From positions 4,340,001-4,404,000 of the forward strand of contig NZ_CP102269.1 of the NCBI RefSeq assembly GCF_025148635.1: 64,000 nucleotides of DNA. Reading direction: 5' to 3'. Source of the DNA: Butyricimonas virosa (GTDB lineage Bacteria; Bacteroidota; Bacteroidia; Bacteroidales; Marinifilaceae). The notes beneath the pieces were generated by a model. That model saw only the letters and a list, made by a program, of their open reading frames with translations, was not told the origin of the DNA and searched no databases. Shown in pieces: positions 26,691-34,295 of the stretch (the first letter of the stretch is position 1; each line of letters opens with the position of its first letter). The position numbers were made by a program, and so were the translations under genes.

Positions 26691-26731
26691 GTAGTTTCCT
26701 AAAATCGGTTTACTCGATTTTAGGAAACTAC
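26691..26731. repeat. 17-bp perfect inverted repeat after the barrel gene
   Basis: Stem 26691-26707 / 26715-26731 (GTAGTTTCCTAAAATCG and its complement) with a seven-base loop. No T-run follows on the plus strand, so it is not a classical terminator. It may still insulate the riboswitch unit from upstream transcription or stabilise the mRNA 3' end. Confidence 0.8.
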
Positions 26732-26750
26732 AGAAAAAAATTACCAAATA

Positions 26751-26782
26751 CTTGCATTATTCATTTATTCTGTTTTTCTTTG
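26751..26782 (+). promoter_or_regulatory. Candidate promoter of the methionine operon
   Basis: CTTG (26751-26754), a 20-bp spacer, TTTCTTTG (26775-26782). Spacing is right and both boxes have one mismatch. It would start transcription about 25 bases before the riboswitch. Confidence 0.45.
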
Positions 26783-26814
26783 TCCCAATCAATTCAATCT
26801 GCGAGGATTGTTTG

Positions 26815-26918
26815 AATTATAAAGAGGAGTCGAGAGAACGGGCTCATGGAAACTCCGACAACCTGCAAGGCCACTTGCAAGGTGCCAAAACCCGACCTGA
26901 GAACCAGGAGTTATAATT
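26815..26918 (+). ncRNA. SAM-I type (S-box) riboswitch
   Basis: P1 helix AATTATAA (26815-26822) / TTATAATT (26911-26918) closes an aptamer with the S-box core pieces in order: GAGAACGGGCTCATGGAAA, CCGACAACCTGC, GCAAGGTGCCAAAACC and the ACCTGAGAACCAGG P4-like hairpin. These match the SAM-I consensus (GGGCtcATGaAAcC, gCAACC, AAGGTGCcAA). SAM binding should turn down the downstream homocysteine and methionine genes. The P1 3' strand ends 14 bases before the start of a short ORF at 26933, so the leader peptide's translation may be part of the output. Confidence 0.87.
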
Positions 26919-26932
26919 TAAGCTGAAAGAAA

Positions 26933-27040
26933 ATGAAAACAGAAACAACAAAACAAAACAGCATTTATTGCACTACAAATTGTAGCATTCTTTTCATTCA
27001 TTCTATCGCCATGTCTATGCGTATGCGCTGCATGCGCTAA
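26933..27040 (+). CDS. Putative Met-rich leader peptide downstream of the riboswitch
   Basis: A 35-codon ORF starting ATGAAAACAGAAACAAC, 14 bases after the riboswitch. The last nine residues (MSMRMRCMR) contain four Met codons and one Cys codon. The final codons lie inside a hairpin followed by T's (27019-27048). This is the design of an attenuator peptide: ribosome stalling at Met codons when methionyl-tRNA is low would change the hairpin. It is an inference; the ORF is short and the GCATGC-type palindrome itself creates ATG triplets. Confidence 0.5.
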   Translation: MKTETTKQNSIYCTTNCSILFIHSIAMSMRMRCMR

Positions 27041-27048
27041 TATTTTTT
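27019..27048 (+). terminator. Terminator-like hairpin overlapping the leader peptide end
   Basis: Stem GCGTATGC (27019-27026) / GCATGCGC (27030-27037), eight pairs including one G-T, with a three-base loop. The peptide stop codon (27038-27040) and a six-T run (27043-27048) follow. It would be covered by ribosomes completing the Met-rich end. Confidence 0.55.
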
Positions 27049-27270
27049 ATACCCCGGACTTTTTATTTTAGATTTTTTTAATTTCAGATTTTTGATTGGG
27101 AAATTACACGGTAATTTTCAGAATTTCATGAATCGGTTTCAAGGATAAACCGTGTGAAAACGTGTCATTGCATACCATCAAATCATCCCTAGAAATCAAT
27201 TAGTTGCAAGGCAGCTAACAGATAAAAAATCACCAACAAAAATTTATCCATTAAAAAATTGTACAAGATC

Positions 27271-28416
27271 ATGGCTAAAACATACGCGGAAATAAACGAT
27301 AAAATCAAGAAAGGTACGGCTGTCGTGTTGACTGCCGAAGAGGTTGCAGAACTGGCAAAAACGCTCTCCCCGAAAGAGATCGCAGAGAAAGTGGATGTCG
27401 TGACCACGGCCACTTTCGGGGCAATGTGTTCCTCCGGGGCATTTTTAAACTTCGGACACGCTAATCCCCCGATTCGCATGGAAAAAATCGAATTGAACGG
27501 CATTCGTGTCAGTGGCGGATTGGCTGCCGTGGACACTTACGTGGGAGCAACTGATTGCAATCCGGAAAACCCCAGTTACGGGGGAGCCCACATCATAGAA
27601 GATCTGATTGCAGGTAAAGAAATCACGCTGGAGGCCTGGGGAAAAGGTACGGATTGTTATCCCCGGAAACATATCAAAACAGTGATCACCAAAGACACGA
27701 TCAACGAGGCTATCCTGTACAACCCCAGAAATGCCTACCAGAATTATAACGTGGCTACTAACTCCACGGATAAAATCAAATACACGTACATGGGAACCCT
27801 ATTACCCAAATTGCGGAACGCTTCTTACAGCACGGCCGGAGAATTATCTCCCCTGTTGAATGATCCGGAATGCCGCACGATCGGCTTGGGAACCCGTATT
27901 TTCCTTTGTGGAACGGAAGGATACGTCACTTGGAACGGTACCCAATTCCACTCCACGAAAGAAACAAACGAATACGGCATTCCCACCAGTAACGCTCGCA
28001 CGATAGCCGTGATCGGTGACTTGAAGAACATGAGCACGGAATTCCTAAGAGGAGTTTATTACGAGAAATACGGGGTGAGCATGTTTGTCGGTATCGGTAT
28101 ACCCATTCCTATTCTGGATGAAGATCTTGCCCGGAGAGTGTCTATTCGAAATGAACAAATAGAAACCACGGTTGTAGATTACGGAGACGGAAATAAGATT
28201 TTAGGTAAAACAAATTATGCGGCCTTGCAAAGTGGAGAGATCGAGGTTAACGGTCATAAAATCAAAACGGCTCCCGTTGCCAGCCTGTCAAAAGCCCGGC
28301 AAATCGCCGAGATTTTAAAGTCATGGATTCAGAAAGGAGACTTCCTACTCACGGAACCCGTTCGCCCCATGCCGACAGGCACTTCACTAAAAGGACTCCA
28401 AGAAATTGAGAATTGA
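27271..28416 (+). CDS. L-aspartate semialdehyde sulfurtransferase (DUF39, homocysteine biosynthesis)
   Basis: 381 residues from the ATG at 27271 (MAKTYAEINDKIKKG). It belongs to the DUF39/COG1900 family, whose Methanosarcina member (MA1821) was shown to turn aspartate semialdehyde and a sulfur donor into homocysteine. Cysteines 53 (AMCSSGAFLNFGHANPP) and 129 (GKGTDCYPRKH) sit near the two persulfide cysteines reported there; Cys96 is also present. The next two genes are the ferredoxin and UPF0280 partners from the same pathway. It replaces acyl-homoserine-dependent MetX/MetB/MetY chemistry. Under the SAM riboswitch; first structural gene of the operon. Confidence 0.9.
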   Translation: MAKTYAEINDKIKKGTAVVLTAEEVAELAKTLSPKEIAEKVDVVTTATFGAMCSSGAFLNFGHANPPIRMEKIELNGIRVSGGLAAVDTYVGATDCNPENPSYGGAHIIEDLIAGKEITLEAWGKGTDCYPRKHIKTVITKDTINEAILYNPRNAYQNYNVATNSTDKIKYTYMGTLLPKLRNASYSTAGELSPLLNDPECRTIGLGTRIFLCGTEGYVTWNGTQFHSTKETNEYGIPTSNARTIAVIGDLKNMSTEFLRGVYYEKYGVSMFVGIGIPIPILDEDLARRVSIRNEQIETTVVDYGDGNKILGKTNYAALQSGEIEVNGHKIKTAPVASLSKARQIAEILKSWIQKGDFLLTEPVRPMPTGTSLKGLQEIEN

Positions 28417-28439
28417 AAATGGAGAATTGAGAACGAAAC

Positions 28440-28502
28440 GTGACAATTCCCGCGGTTGGAATCTTAAATCTAAAATCATTAAATCTAAAATCAGAAGCAA
28501 TC
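28440..28502. repeat. AT-rich repeat word in front of the ferredoxin gene
   Basis: Two copies of AAATCTAAAATCA are visible near 28468-28495, immediately before the start codon at 28503. They belong to the dispersed repeat family and form the AT-rich initiation region of the gene. Confidence 0.5.
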
Positions 28503-28925
28503 ATGACTAAAAAAGTAATATTAACCTTCCCGGTAGACGCAACAGACAGACCTTTGACATACGACTTAATTCGTATTTATGATGTAAAAGTGAATATCCT
28601 AAAAGCAGAAATACAACCCGGAAAAACCGGATCACTCTTGATCGAGATGGACGCAGATCCCTTGAGAATAGAACAGGCTATTGCTTTCTTGAATGATAAC
28701 GGGGTAACCGTAAGTCCGGTATCCAGCAAAATATCTTACGATGACTCCCGATGTATTAATTGTGGAAACTGTGCTTCGGCCTGTTTCTCCCACGCCTTGA
28801 CTATCGAGGCTCCCGATTGGAAACTACAATTCAATCCCGAAAAATGTATCGCCTGCAAACTATGCTTGAAAGCTTGCCCGTTGAAACTTTTCAAGATTGA
28901 ATTCAGCAATCCGGAAAGCTGCTAG
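28503..28925 (+). CDS. NIL-domain/4Fe-4S ferredoxin partner of the sulfurtransferase
   Basis: 140 residues from the ATG at 28503 (MTKKVILTFPVDATDRPLTY); an upstream in-frame start at 28440 falls in repeat sequence. An N-terminal NIL domain (about 1-76; such domains bind ligands in methionine ABC transporters) is followed by two 4Fe-4S motifs, Cys84/87/90/94 and Cys115/118/121/125. This is the layout of MA1822, the partner of MA1821, thought to supply electrons for homocysteine formation. Lies between the DUF39 and UPF0280 genes. Confidence 0.9.
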   Translation: MTKKVILTFPVDATDRPLTYDLIRIYDVKVNILKAEIQPGKTGSLLIEMDADPLRIEQAIAFLNDNGVTVSPVSSKISYDDSRCINCGNCASACFSHALTIEAPDWKLQFNPEKCIACKLCLKACPLKLFKIEFSNPESC

Positions 28926-28970
28926 ACAAATGCACAGATCTTATAAACCTTACAAACTATCAGTACAGTT

Positions 28971-29732
28971 ATGATCGAGTACAAAAATCGCACATATCGG
29001 GAGCATTTGCAGAAAGAACGCTGGCATTCTTTCACGGTCGTCTACAAAGAGACAGACTTGTGGATCGGAATAGATCAGGAATCTTTCCAAGAAAGCATTC
29101 TCGCATTCACGGAATCCCGAATCCGGACATTACGAGAAAGCATGGATGCTTACTTACAAAATGATCCCGATTACGCCACGTCACTCGTTCCCTACGAGGC
29201 ACGACCGGAAGCCCCGACAATTTTTCAAAAGATGTCGGAGATGTCCAAAAAATCCGGAATCGGCCCAATGAGTGGGGTTGCCGGAGCTGTTGCCAGTCGA
29301 ATTGGTCAAGAGATCAAAGAAAAATATGGAGTACGGGAAATTATCGTGGAAAATGGTGGAGATATCTATGCGGACATACAAGAAAACATTGATATTTCCG
29401 TATTTGCCGGAACATCTCCCCTGTCGGAAAAAGTGGGGTTCACCATCCGGGCTGACCAAGCCCCCCTAGGAATTTGTACTTCATCCGGAACAGTGGGGCC
29501 CTCTTTAAGCTTCGGGAAAGCAGATGCCGTCATGATTATTTGTAAAGATTGTACTTTAGCCGACACGTACGCTACAGCCTTTGCCAACGAGATCAAAACA
29601 ACAGATGACGTTGCCCCCTGTGTCGAAAAAATCGGGAAAACGCAAGAAATACTTGCCGCCATCTGCATCAAAGACGACAAAATCGGGATACACGGCATTT
29701 TCGATTTAAAACTCTTTCATTCTAAACTTTAA
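28971..29732 (+). CDS. UPF0280 (ApbE-like) protein of homocysteine synthesis
   Basis: 253 residues, UPF0280/COG2122 family, distantly ApbE-like. Conserved blocks are GPMSGVAGAVASRIGQEI, EIIVENGGDIYADI and PLGICTSSGTVGPSLSFGKA. The Methanosarcina homologue MA1715 is needed together with MA1821 and MA1822 for homocysteine synthesis; its biochemical job is unsettled. The clustering of all three genes here strongly supports that pathway. Its last codons run into an AT-rich repeat, and metH starts 16 bp later. Confidence 0.88.
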   Translation: MIEYKNRTYREHLQKERWHSFTVVYKETDLWIGIDQESFQESILAFTESRIRTLRESMDAYLQNDPDYATSLVPYEARPEAPTIFQKMSEMSKKSGIGPMSGVAGAVASRIGQEIKEKYGVREIIVENGGDIYADIQENIDISVFAGTSPLSEKVGFTIRADQAPLGICTSSGTVGPSLSFGKADAVMIICKDCTLADTYATAFANEIKTTDDVAPCVEKIGKTQEILAAICIKDDKIGIHGIFDLKLFHSKL

Positions 29733-29748
29733 ATTCTAAATTATTAAA

Positions 29749-32700
29749 ATGAACTTACAAGATCGCATATATATACTGGATGGTGCCACCGGGACAGCTT
29801 TACAACAATTCGGATTGACTGAAGCCGATTTTCGGGGAGAAGAATTCGCACACCATCCGATTCCCCTCAAAGGGAATAATGACGTGCTAAACATTACCCG
29901 CCCGGACGTGATTCGTCAAGTACATCAAAACTACATTGACGCAGGAGCCGACATAATAGAAACCAACACCTTCAACGCAAATGCAATCTCGCAAACCGAA
30001 TACGGGTGCGTGGAATGGGTTTCACGTCTCAATTTAGAAGGAGCCCGTTTGGCAAAAGAAACGGCGTCCGCTTGCAAAGAACGCAAAATCTACGTGGCAG
30101 GAAGTATCGGACCAACCGATAAATCCTTAACCCTCGCCCCCGATCCTGACCAACCGACTTATAGAATCGTGAATTTCGATACACTGGCCAATGCTTATGC
30201 CAGTCAAGCGGCGGCATTAATAGAAGGCGGCGTGGACCTCTTGTTGGTGGAAACTATCTATGACGGGCTGAATGCGAAAGCCGCTCTCTATGCCATAGCC
30301 AAAGTACAGGAAGAAAAAGGTACAAATCTTCCCGTGATGCTTTCCGCCACGGTAAACGACAAAAGTGGACGCACTCTGACCGGACAATCACTGGAAGCCC
30401 TGTTCACGAGCCTCGCCCACTACCCGATTCTCAGCTTTGGTTTGAACTGTTCATTCGGGGCGAAGGAATTACACCACTTCTTGCGGGAACTGGCTCCACG
30501 TATCCCGTGTCACATCAGTATATACCCGAACGCGGGACTACCGAATGAAATGGGAGAATACGACGAATCGCCGGAATTTACCGCTCTTTGTCTCCAAAAC
30601 ATGGCAAAAGAGGGATTGATCAATATAGCCGGGGGATGTTGCGGAACGACACCGGAACACATCCGGGCAATCGCAAACGCTTTGAAAAACATTCCCCCGA
30701 GAAAAGTCCCGACACCCACTCACCAACTGAAAGTGAGTGGACTAGATACCATCGTGGTAGATAAAGAATTAAACAATTTTATCAACATCGGCGAACGTAC
30801 AAACGTGGCAGGCTCCGCGAAATTTGCCCGTCTTATCCGGGAAAAGAATTACACGGAAGCCGCCACGATCGCCCGAAAACAAATCCAAGCGGGAGCATCC
30901 ATCATTGACATCAACATGGATGACGCCATGCTGGACGGCACGGTTGAAATGGAACGTTTCGTGCGTATCATCAGCAACGAACCGGATATTGCCAAAGCGG
31001 CTTTCATGATAGATTCTTCCAAGTGGGAAACCATCCTTGCCGGATTAAAAAACACGCAAGGAAAATGTATCGTGAACTCGATCAGCCTGAAAGAAGGAGA
31101 ACACGACTTCCTTTACAAAGCCAAAGAAATTCAACGCTTGGGAGCAGCCGTGGTAGTAATGGCATTCGATGAAGAAGGCCAGGCAACCACTTTCCAACGC
31201 AAAATAGACATTTGCCAGAGAGCCTATGACTTGTTAACCACACAAGCCGGCTTCACTCCCGAAAACATCATATTCGACGTGAATATTCTAGCCATCGGAA
31301 CCGGGATCGAGGAACACAACAACTATGCCGTGGACTATATTGAAGCGGTACGTTGGATAAAACAGAACTTGAAAGGATGCCGTACATCCGGCGGTGTTTC
31401 CAACTTGTCATTCTCGTTCCGGGGAAATAACACGGTACGAGAAGCCATGCACTCCGTCTTCTTGTACCATGCTATCCGCGCGGGACTAGACATGGCTATC
31501 GTGAATCCCGCCATGTTACAGGTATATGACGAAATCGAACCGGTATTACTGAAAGCCGTGGAAGATGTCGTACTAAACCGTACACCTGAAGCAACGGAAA
31601 CTTTGATCTCCCTTGCTGAAAAATACAAGGAAACAAAAGGTGAAGTAAAAACTACACACCAGGAAGAATGGCGGCTTCGTTCCCTAGAAGAACGTCTCGG
31701 ACACGCTTTGATCAAGGGGATCACGGATTACCTGACAGACGATCTACAAGAAGCACTCACGCAATACTCCAGCCCGGTAGAAATCATCGAAGGACCTTTA
31801 ATGAAAGGCATGGAACGGGTAGGACAATTTTTCGGGGAAGGAAAAATGTTCTTGCCGCAGGTCGTGAAATCTGCCAAAGTCATGAAAGAAGCCGTACAAA
31901 TCCTACAACCGGAAATCGAACGTCACAACGCATCCGGCCAAAATGTAACCCGTCGGCCCCGTGTCGTGATTGCCACGGTAAAAGGAGACGTACACGACAT
32001 CGGTAAAAACATCGTGAATATTGTTCTGACCTGTAATAATCTGGATGTAATCGACCTTGGTGTCATGGTTGATAATCAAAGTATTGTCAAGGCTACCAAA
32101 GAATATGAGGCAGATATTATCGGAGTGAGTGGTTTGATCACACCCTCTTTGGGGGAAATGGAAAACCTGTGTGAACTGTTGCAAAAAGAACAATTACAAG
32201 TTCCCCTAATTGTTGGTGGGGCTACTACCTCAACTGTACATACGGCAGTTAAACTAGCACCCAAATATAATTATTGCGTCGTGTCAGGCGGGGACGCTTC
32301 CCGAACAGTGGGAATCATCAAGCGTTTACTGAATGACCGGGAGAATTACATCCGTGAAATAAAAACAGAACAAGAAAACATTCGAACTTTATACTATCAA
32401 CATCAACAAAAACAAATATCACTCGAAGAGGCTCGCCGGAGAGCCCCGCGATACGATTGGAATCACGTGGAACCCACTACTTTCGGGGAACATAATTTAC
32501 TGGTGAAACGCCTGAACCTCGAAGACTTGGTGGAAAGAATTGACTGGACACCATTTTTCCATTTCTGGGGATTCAAAGGCAAATACCCGGAAATCATTTA
32601 CACGAACGATGAAGCAGACCGCACTTACCAGGCAGCACTGGATATGCTAGGTAAAGTAATCGCCGGAAATGAATTTGATGTTTCCATCATTGTCCGCTTC

Positions 32701-33171
32701 TTTGATGCCTATTCGGAAAATGAAGACATCGTTCTGGATGGTCAGTATCGATTCACGATGCCCCGGCAGCGAGCGGACTTGGAAGAGTGTCTTTCACTGG
32801 CAGATTTTGTCATCCCGAAAGAAAAAGGAATTGGTAGCGTGGGATTATTCTGTTTGAAAGTACAGGATGATCACCAATGCAACGATTGCCGTGACTTTGA
32901 ACATCTGCTACGGGAAAGTCTTTGTGCCCGCTTGGCAGAAGCTTGCGCGGAATGGATGCAGGAACAAGTTAACGAAGGAACTCACGTGATCCGTCCCGCT
33001 TTCGGTTACCCGACTTGTCCGGATCACGCGATGAAGAAATTAGCCTTCGACATCCTGGATGCTCCTGCCCAGATCGGGGTTCGCCTCACGGAAGGATATT
33101 CCATTTACCCCTCGACAAGCCTGTGCGGGATGCTGATTTCTCACCCCGAAGCGAAATATTTCAGCGTATAA
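29749..33171 (+). CDS. metH: Cobalamin-dependent methionine synthase
   Basis: 1140 residues, slightly shorter than the usual 1200 or more, mainly in the C-terminal part. Domains in order: homocysteine-binding with zinc ligands Cys234, Cys297 and Cys298 (GGCCGTTPEH); methyl-THF (pterin)-binding (about 335-620, NIGERTNVAGSAKFARLI); cap; B12-binding with the base-off His749 in DVHDIGKN; and the AdoMet-dependent reactivation domain (about 890-1140, HVIRPAFGYPTCPDHAMKK). It methylates the homocysteine made by the three preceding genes, using methyl-THF from MetF encoded next. Confidence 0.97.
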   Translation: MNLQDRIYILDGATGTALQQFGLTEADFRGEEFAHHPIPLKGNNDVLNITRPDVIRQVHQNYIDAGADIIETNTFNANAISQTEYGCVEWVSRLNLEGARLAKETASACKERKIYVAGSIGPTDKSLTLAPDPDQPTYRIVNFDTLANAYASQAAALIEGGVDLLLVETIYDGLNAKAALYAIAKVQEEKGTNLPVMLSATVNDKSGRTLTGQSLEALFTSLAHYPILSFGLNCSFGAKELHHFLRELAPRIPCHISIYPNAGLPNEMGEYDESPEFTALCLQNMAKEGLINIAGGCCGTTPEHIRAIANALKNIPPRKVPTPTHQLKVSGLDTIVVDKELNNFINIGERTNVAGSAKFARLIREKNYTEAATIARKQIQAGASIIDINMDDAMLDGTVEMERFVRIISNEPDIAKAAFMIDSSKWETILAGLKNTQGKCIVNSISLKEGEHDFLYKAKEIQRLGAAVVVMAFDEEGQATTFQRKIDICQRAYDLLTTQAGFTPENIIFDVNILAIGTGIEEHNNYAVDYIEAVRWIKQNLKGCRTSGGVSNLSFSFRGNNTVREAMHSVFLYHAIRAGLDMAIVNPAMLQVYDEIEPVLLKAVEDVVLNRTPEATETLISLAEKYKETKGEVKTTHQEEWRLRSLEERLGHALIKGITDYLTDDLQEALTQYSSPVEIIEGPLMKGMERVGQFFGEGKMFLPQVVKSAKVMKEAVQILQPEIERHNASGQNVTRRPRVVIATVKGDVHDIGKNIVNIVLTCNNLDVIDLGVMVDNQSIVKATKEYEADIIGVSGLITPSLGEMENLCELLQKEQLQVPLIVGGATTSTVHTAVKLAPKYNYCVVSGGDASRTVGIIKRLLNDRENYIREIKTEQENIRTLYYQHQQKQISLEEARRRAPRYDWNHVEPTTFGEHNLLVKRLNLEDLVERIDWTPFFHFWGFKGKYPEIIYTNDEADRTYQAALDMLGKVIAGNEFDVSIIVRFFDAYSENEDIVLDGQYRFTMPRQRADLEECLSLADFVIPKEKGIGSVGLFCLKVQDDHQCNDCRDFEHLLRESLCARLAEACAEWMQEQVNEGTHVIRPAFGYPTCPDHAMKKLAFDILDAPAQIGVRLTEGYSIYPSTSLCGMLISHPEAKYFSV

Positions 33172-33187
33172 CATTGAAATAAGATAA

Positions 33188-33292
33188 AAGTTTATTTTAA
33201 AACCGATTAGTCCCCCCTCCCCCTATGCAACGGAGGAGCCAGAGGGGGGAGTCTGTAAACATACGACTGATTAAAATCGCAAAATAAACAGA
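33188..33292. repeat. Palindromic GC-rich element between metH and metF
   Basis: The inner stem is TCCCCCCTC (33211-33219) / GAGGGGGGA (33242-33250). The outer imperfect arms (TTTATTTT...CGATTAGTC near 33191-33212 and GACTGATT...AAAATAAAC near 33265-33290) make a roughly 100-bp inverted repeat. It looks like a MITE or REP-type unit and would form a strong hairpin inside the operon mRNA. Confidence 0.6.
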
Positions 33293-33299
33293 GTTCGTA

Positions 33300-33338
33300 C
33301 AGCTGAAATCTAAAATTTAAAATTTAAAATCCAAAATC
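33300..33338. repeat. AT-rich repeat word in front of metF
   Basis: Tandem AAATCTAAAATTTAAAAT-type words end directly at the metF start codon. Same family as at 1402, 28468, 36896 and 42880. Confidence 0.5.
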
Positions 33339-34292
33339 ATGAAGGTCATTGACATACTCAACAATACAGACAAACCAGTCTTCTCTTTCGAACTGGTACC
33401 ACCACTAAAAGGTGGGGACATCAATAAAATATACGAAGCTATCGAACCCTTGATAGCCCTCGCTCCCCCTTTCATTAATATCACGTTTCACCGGGATGAA
33501 GTGGTATACCGAGAATACCCGGACGGAACGATTAAAAAAGTGACCGTAACGAAACGTCCCGGTTCCGTGGCACTGGCCGCCGCCATCATGAGGCGATACA
33601 ACGTGGACATGGTTCCTCACATCGTGTGCGGAGGGGCTACCCGCCACAAAATCGAGAACGAACTTATCGACTTGAATTTCCTTGACATTGAAAATGTGAT
33701 GGCCCTCCGGGGTGACCCCATACCGGGAGAACGTTTTTTCACTCCCGAAGAAGGCGGACACCGCTATAGTTGTGAACTGGTAGAACAAATTACCCGCATG
33801 AACCACGGTCAATACCTGGACGACACGCTGACAGATACCGTTCCCACGAACTTCTGCATCGGGGTTGCCGGATACCCGGAAAAACATTACGAAGCCCCCA
33901 ACCAAGCCTGTGACATCGAAAATCTGAAAAAGAAAGTCGATGCGGGAGCGAATTACATTGTCACCCAAATGTTCTTCGATAACGCCAAATTTTTCCAATT
34001 TGTCGATAAATGCCGGGCTCAAGGAATTAACGTCCCTATCATACCGGGCCTAAAACCCATATCCACATTTAAACATCTGGAAATGCTTCCACGTACATTC
34101 AGCATCGACATCCCACACGAACTGGTCAAAGAGATCCGCTCGTGCAAAAATAACAAGGAAATCAATCAAGTCGGTATAAAATGGTGCGTGGCCCAGAGTA
34201 AAGAACTCATCGCCCACGGGGTTCCCGCGGTTCATTACTACACGATGGGAAAATCGGAAAATATTCAAGAAATTGTAAAACAAGTTTTCTAA
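33339..34292 (+). CDS. metF: 5,10-methylenetetrahydrofolate reductase
   Basis: 317 residues, an FAD-dependent TIM barrel that reduces methylene-THF to methyl-THF for MetH. Typical blocks are VFSFELVPPLKGGD (with the catalytic Glu), NITFHRDEV, NVMALRGDPI, GVAGYPEKH and YIVTQMFFDNAKF. The small hairpin element upstream may tune it relative to metH. The transporter gene starts 3 bp after its stop, so they are tightly coupled. Confidence 0.96.
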   Translation: MKVIDILNNTDKPVFSFELVPPLKGGDINKIYEAIEPLIALAPPFINITFHRDEVVYREYPDGTIKKVTVTKRPGSVALAAAIMRRYNVDMVPHIVCGGATRHKIENELIDLNFLDIENVMALRGDPIPGERFFTPEEGGHRYSCELVEQITRMNHGQYLDDTLTDTVPTNFCIGVAGYPEKHYEAPNQACDIENLKKKVDAGANYIVTQMFFDNAKFFQFVDKCRAQGINVPIIPGLKPISTFKHLEMLPRTFSIDIPHELVKEIRSCKNNKEINQVGIKWCVAQSKELIAHGVPAVHYYTMGKSENIQEIVKQVF

Positions 34293-34295
34293 CCT

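Noticed and set aside
26691..26731. 17-bp hairpin as a classical terminator
   Set aside because: No T-run follows on the gene strand; recorded as an inverted repeat only.
33405..34022. 205-codon minus-strand frame inside metF
   Set aside because: Fully covered by conserved metF coding sequence; no independent evidence.
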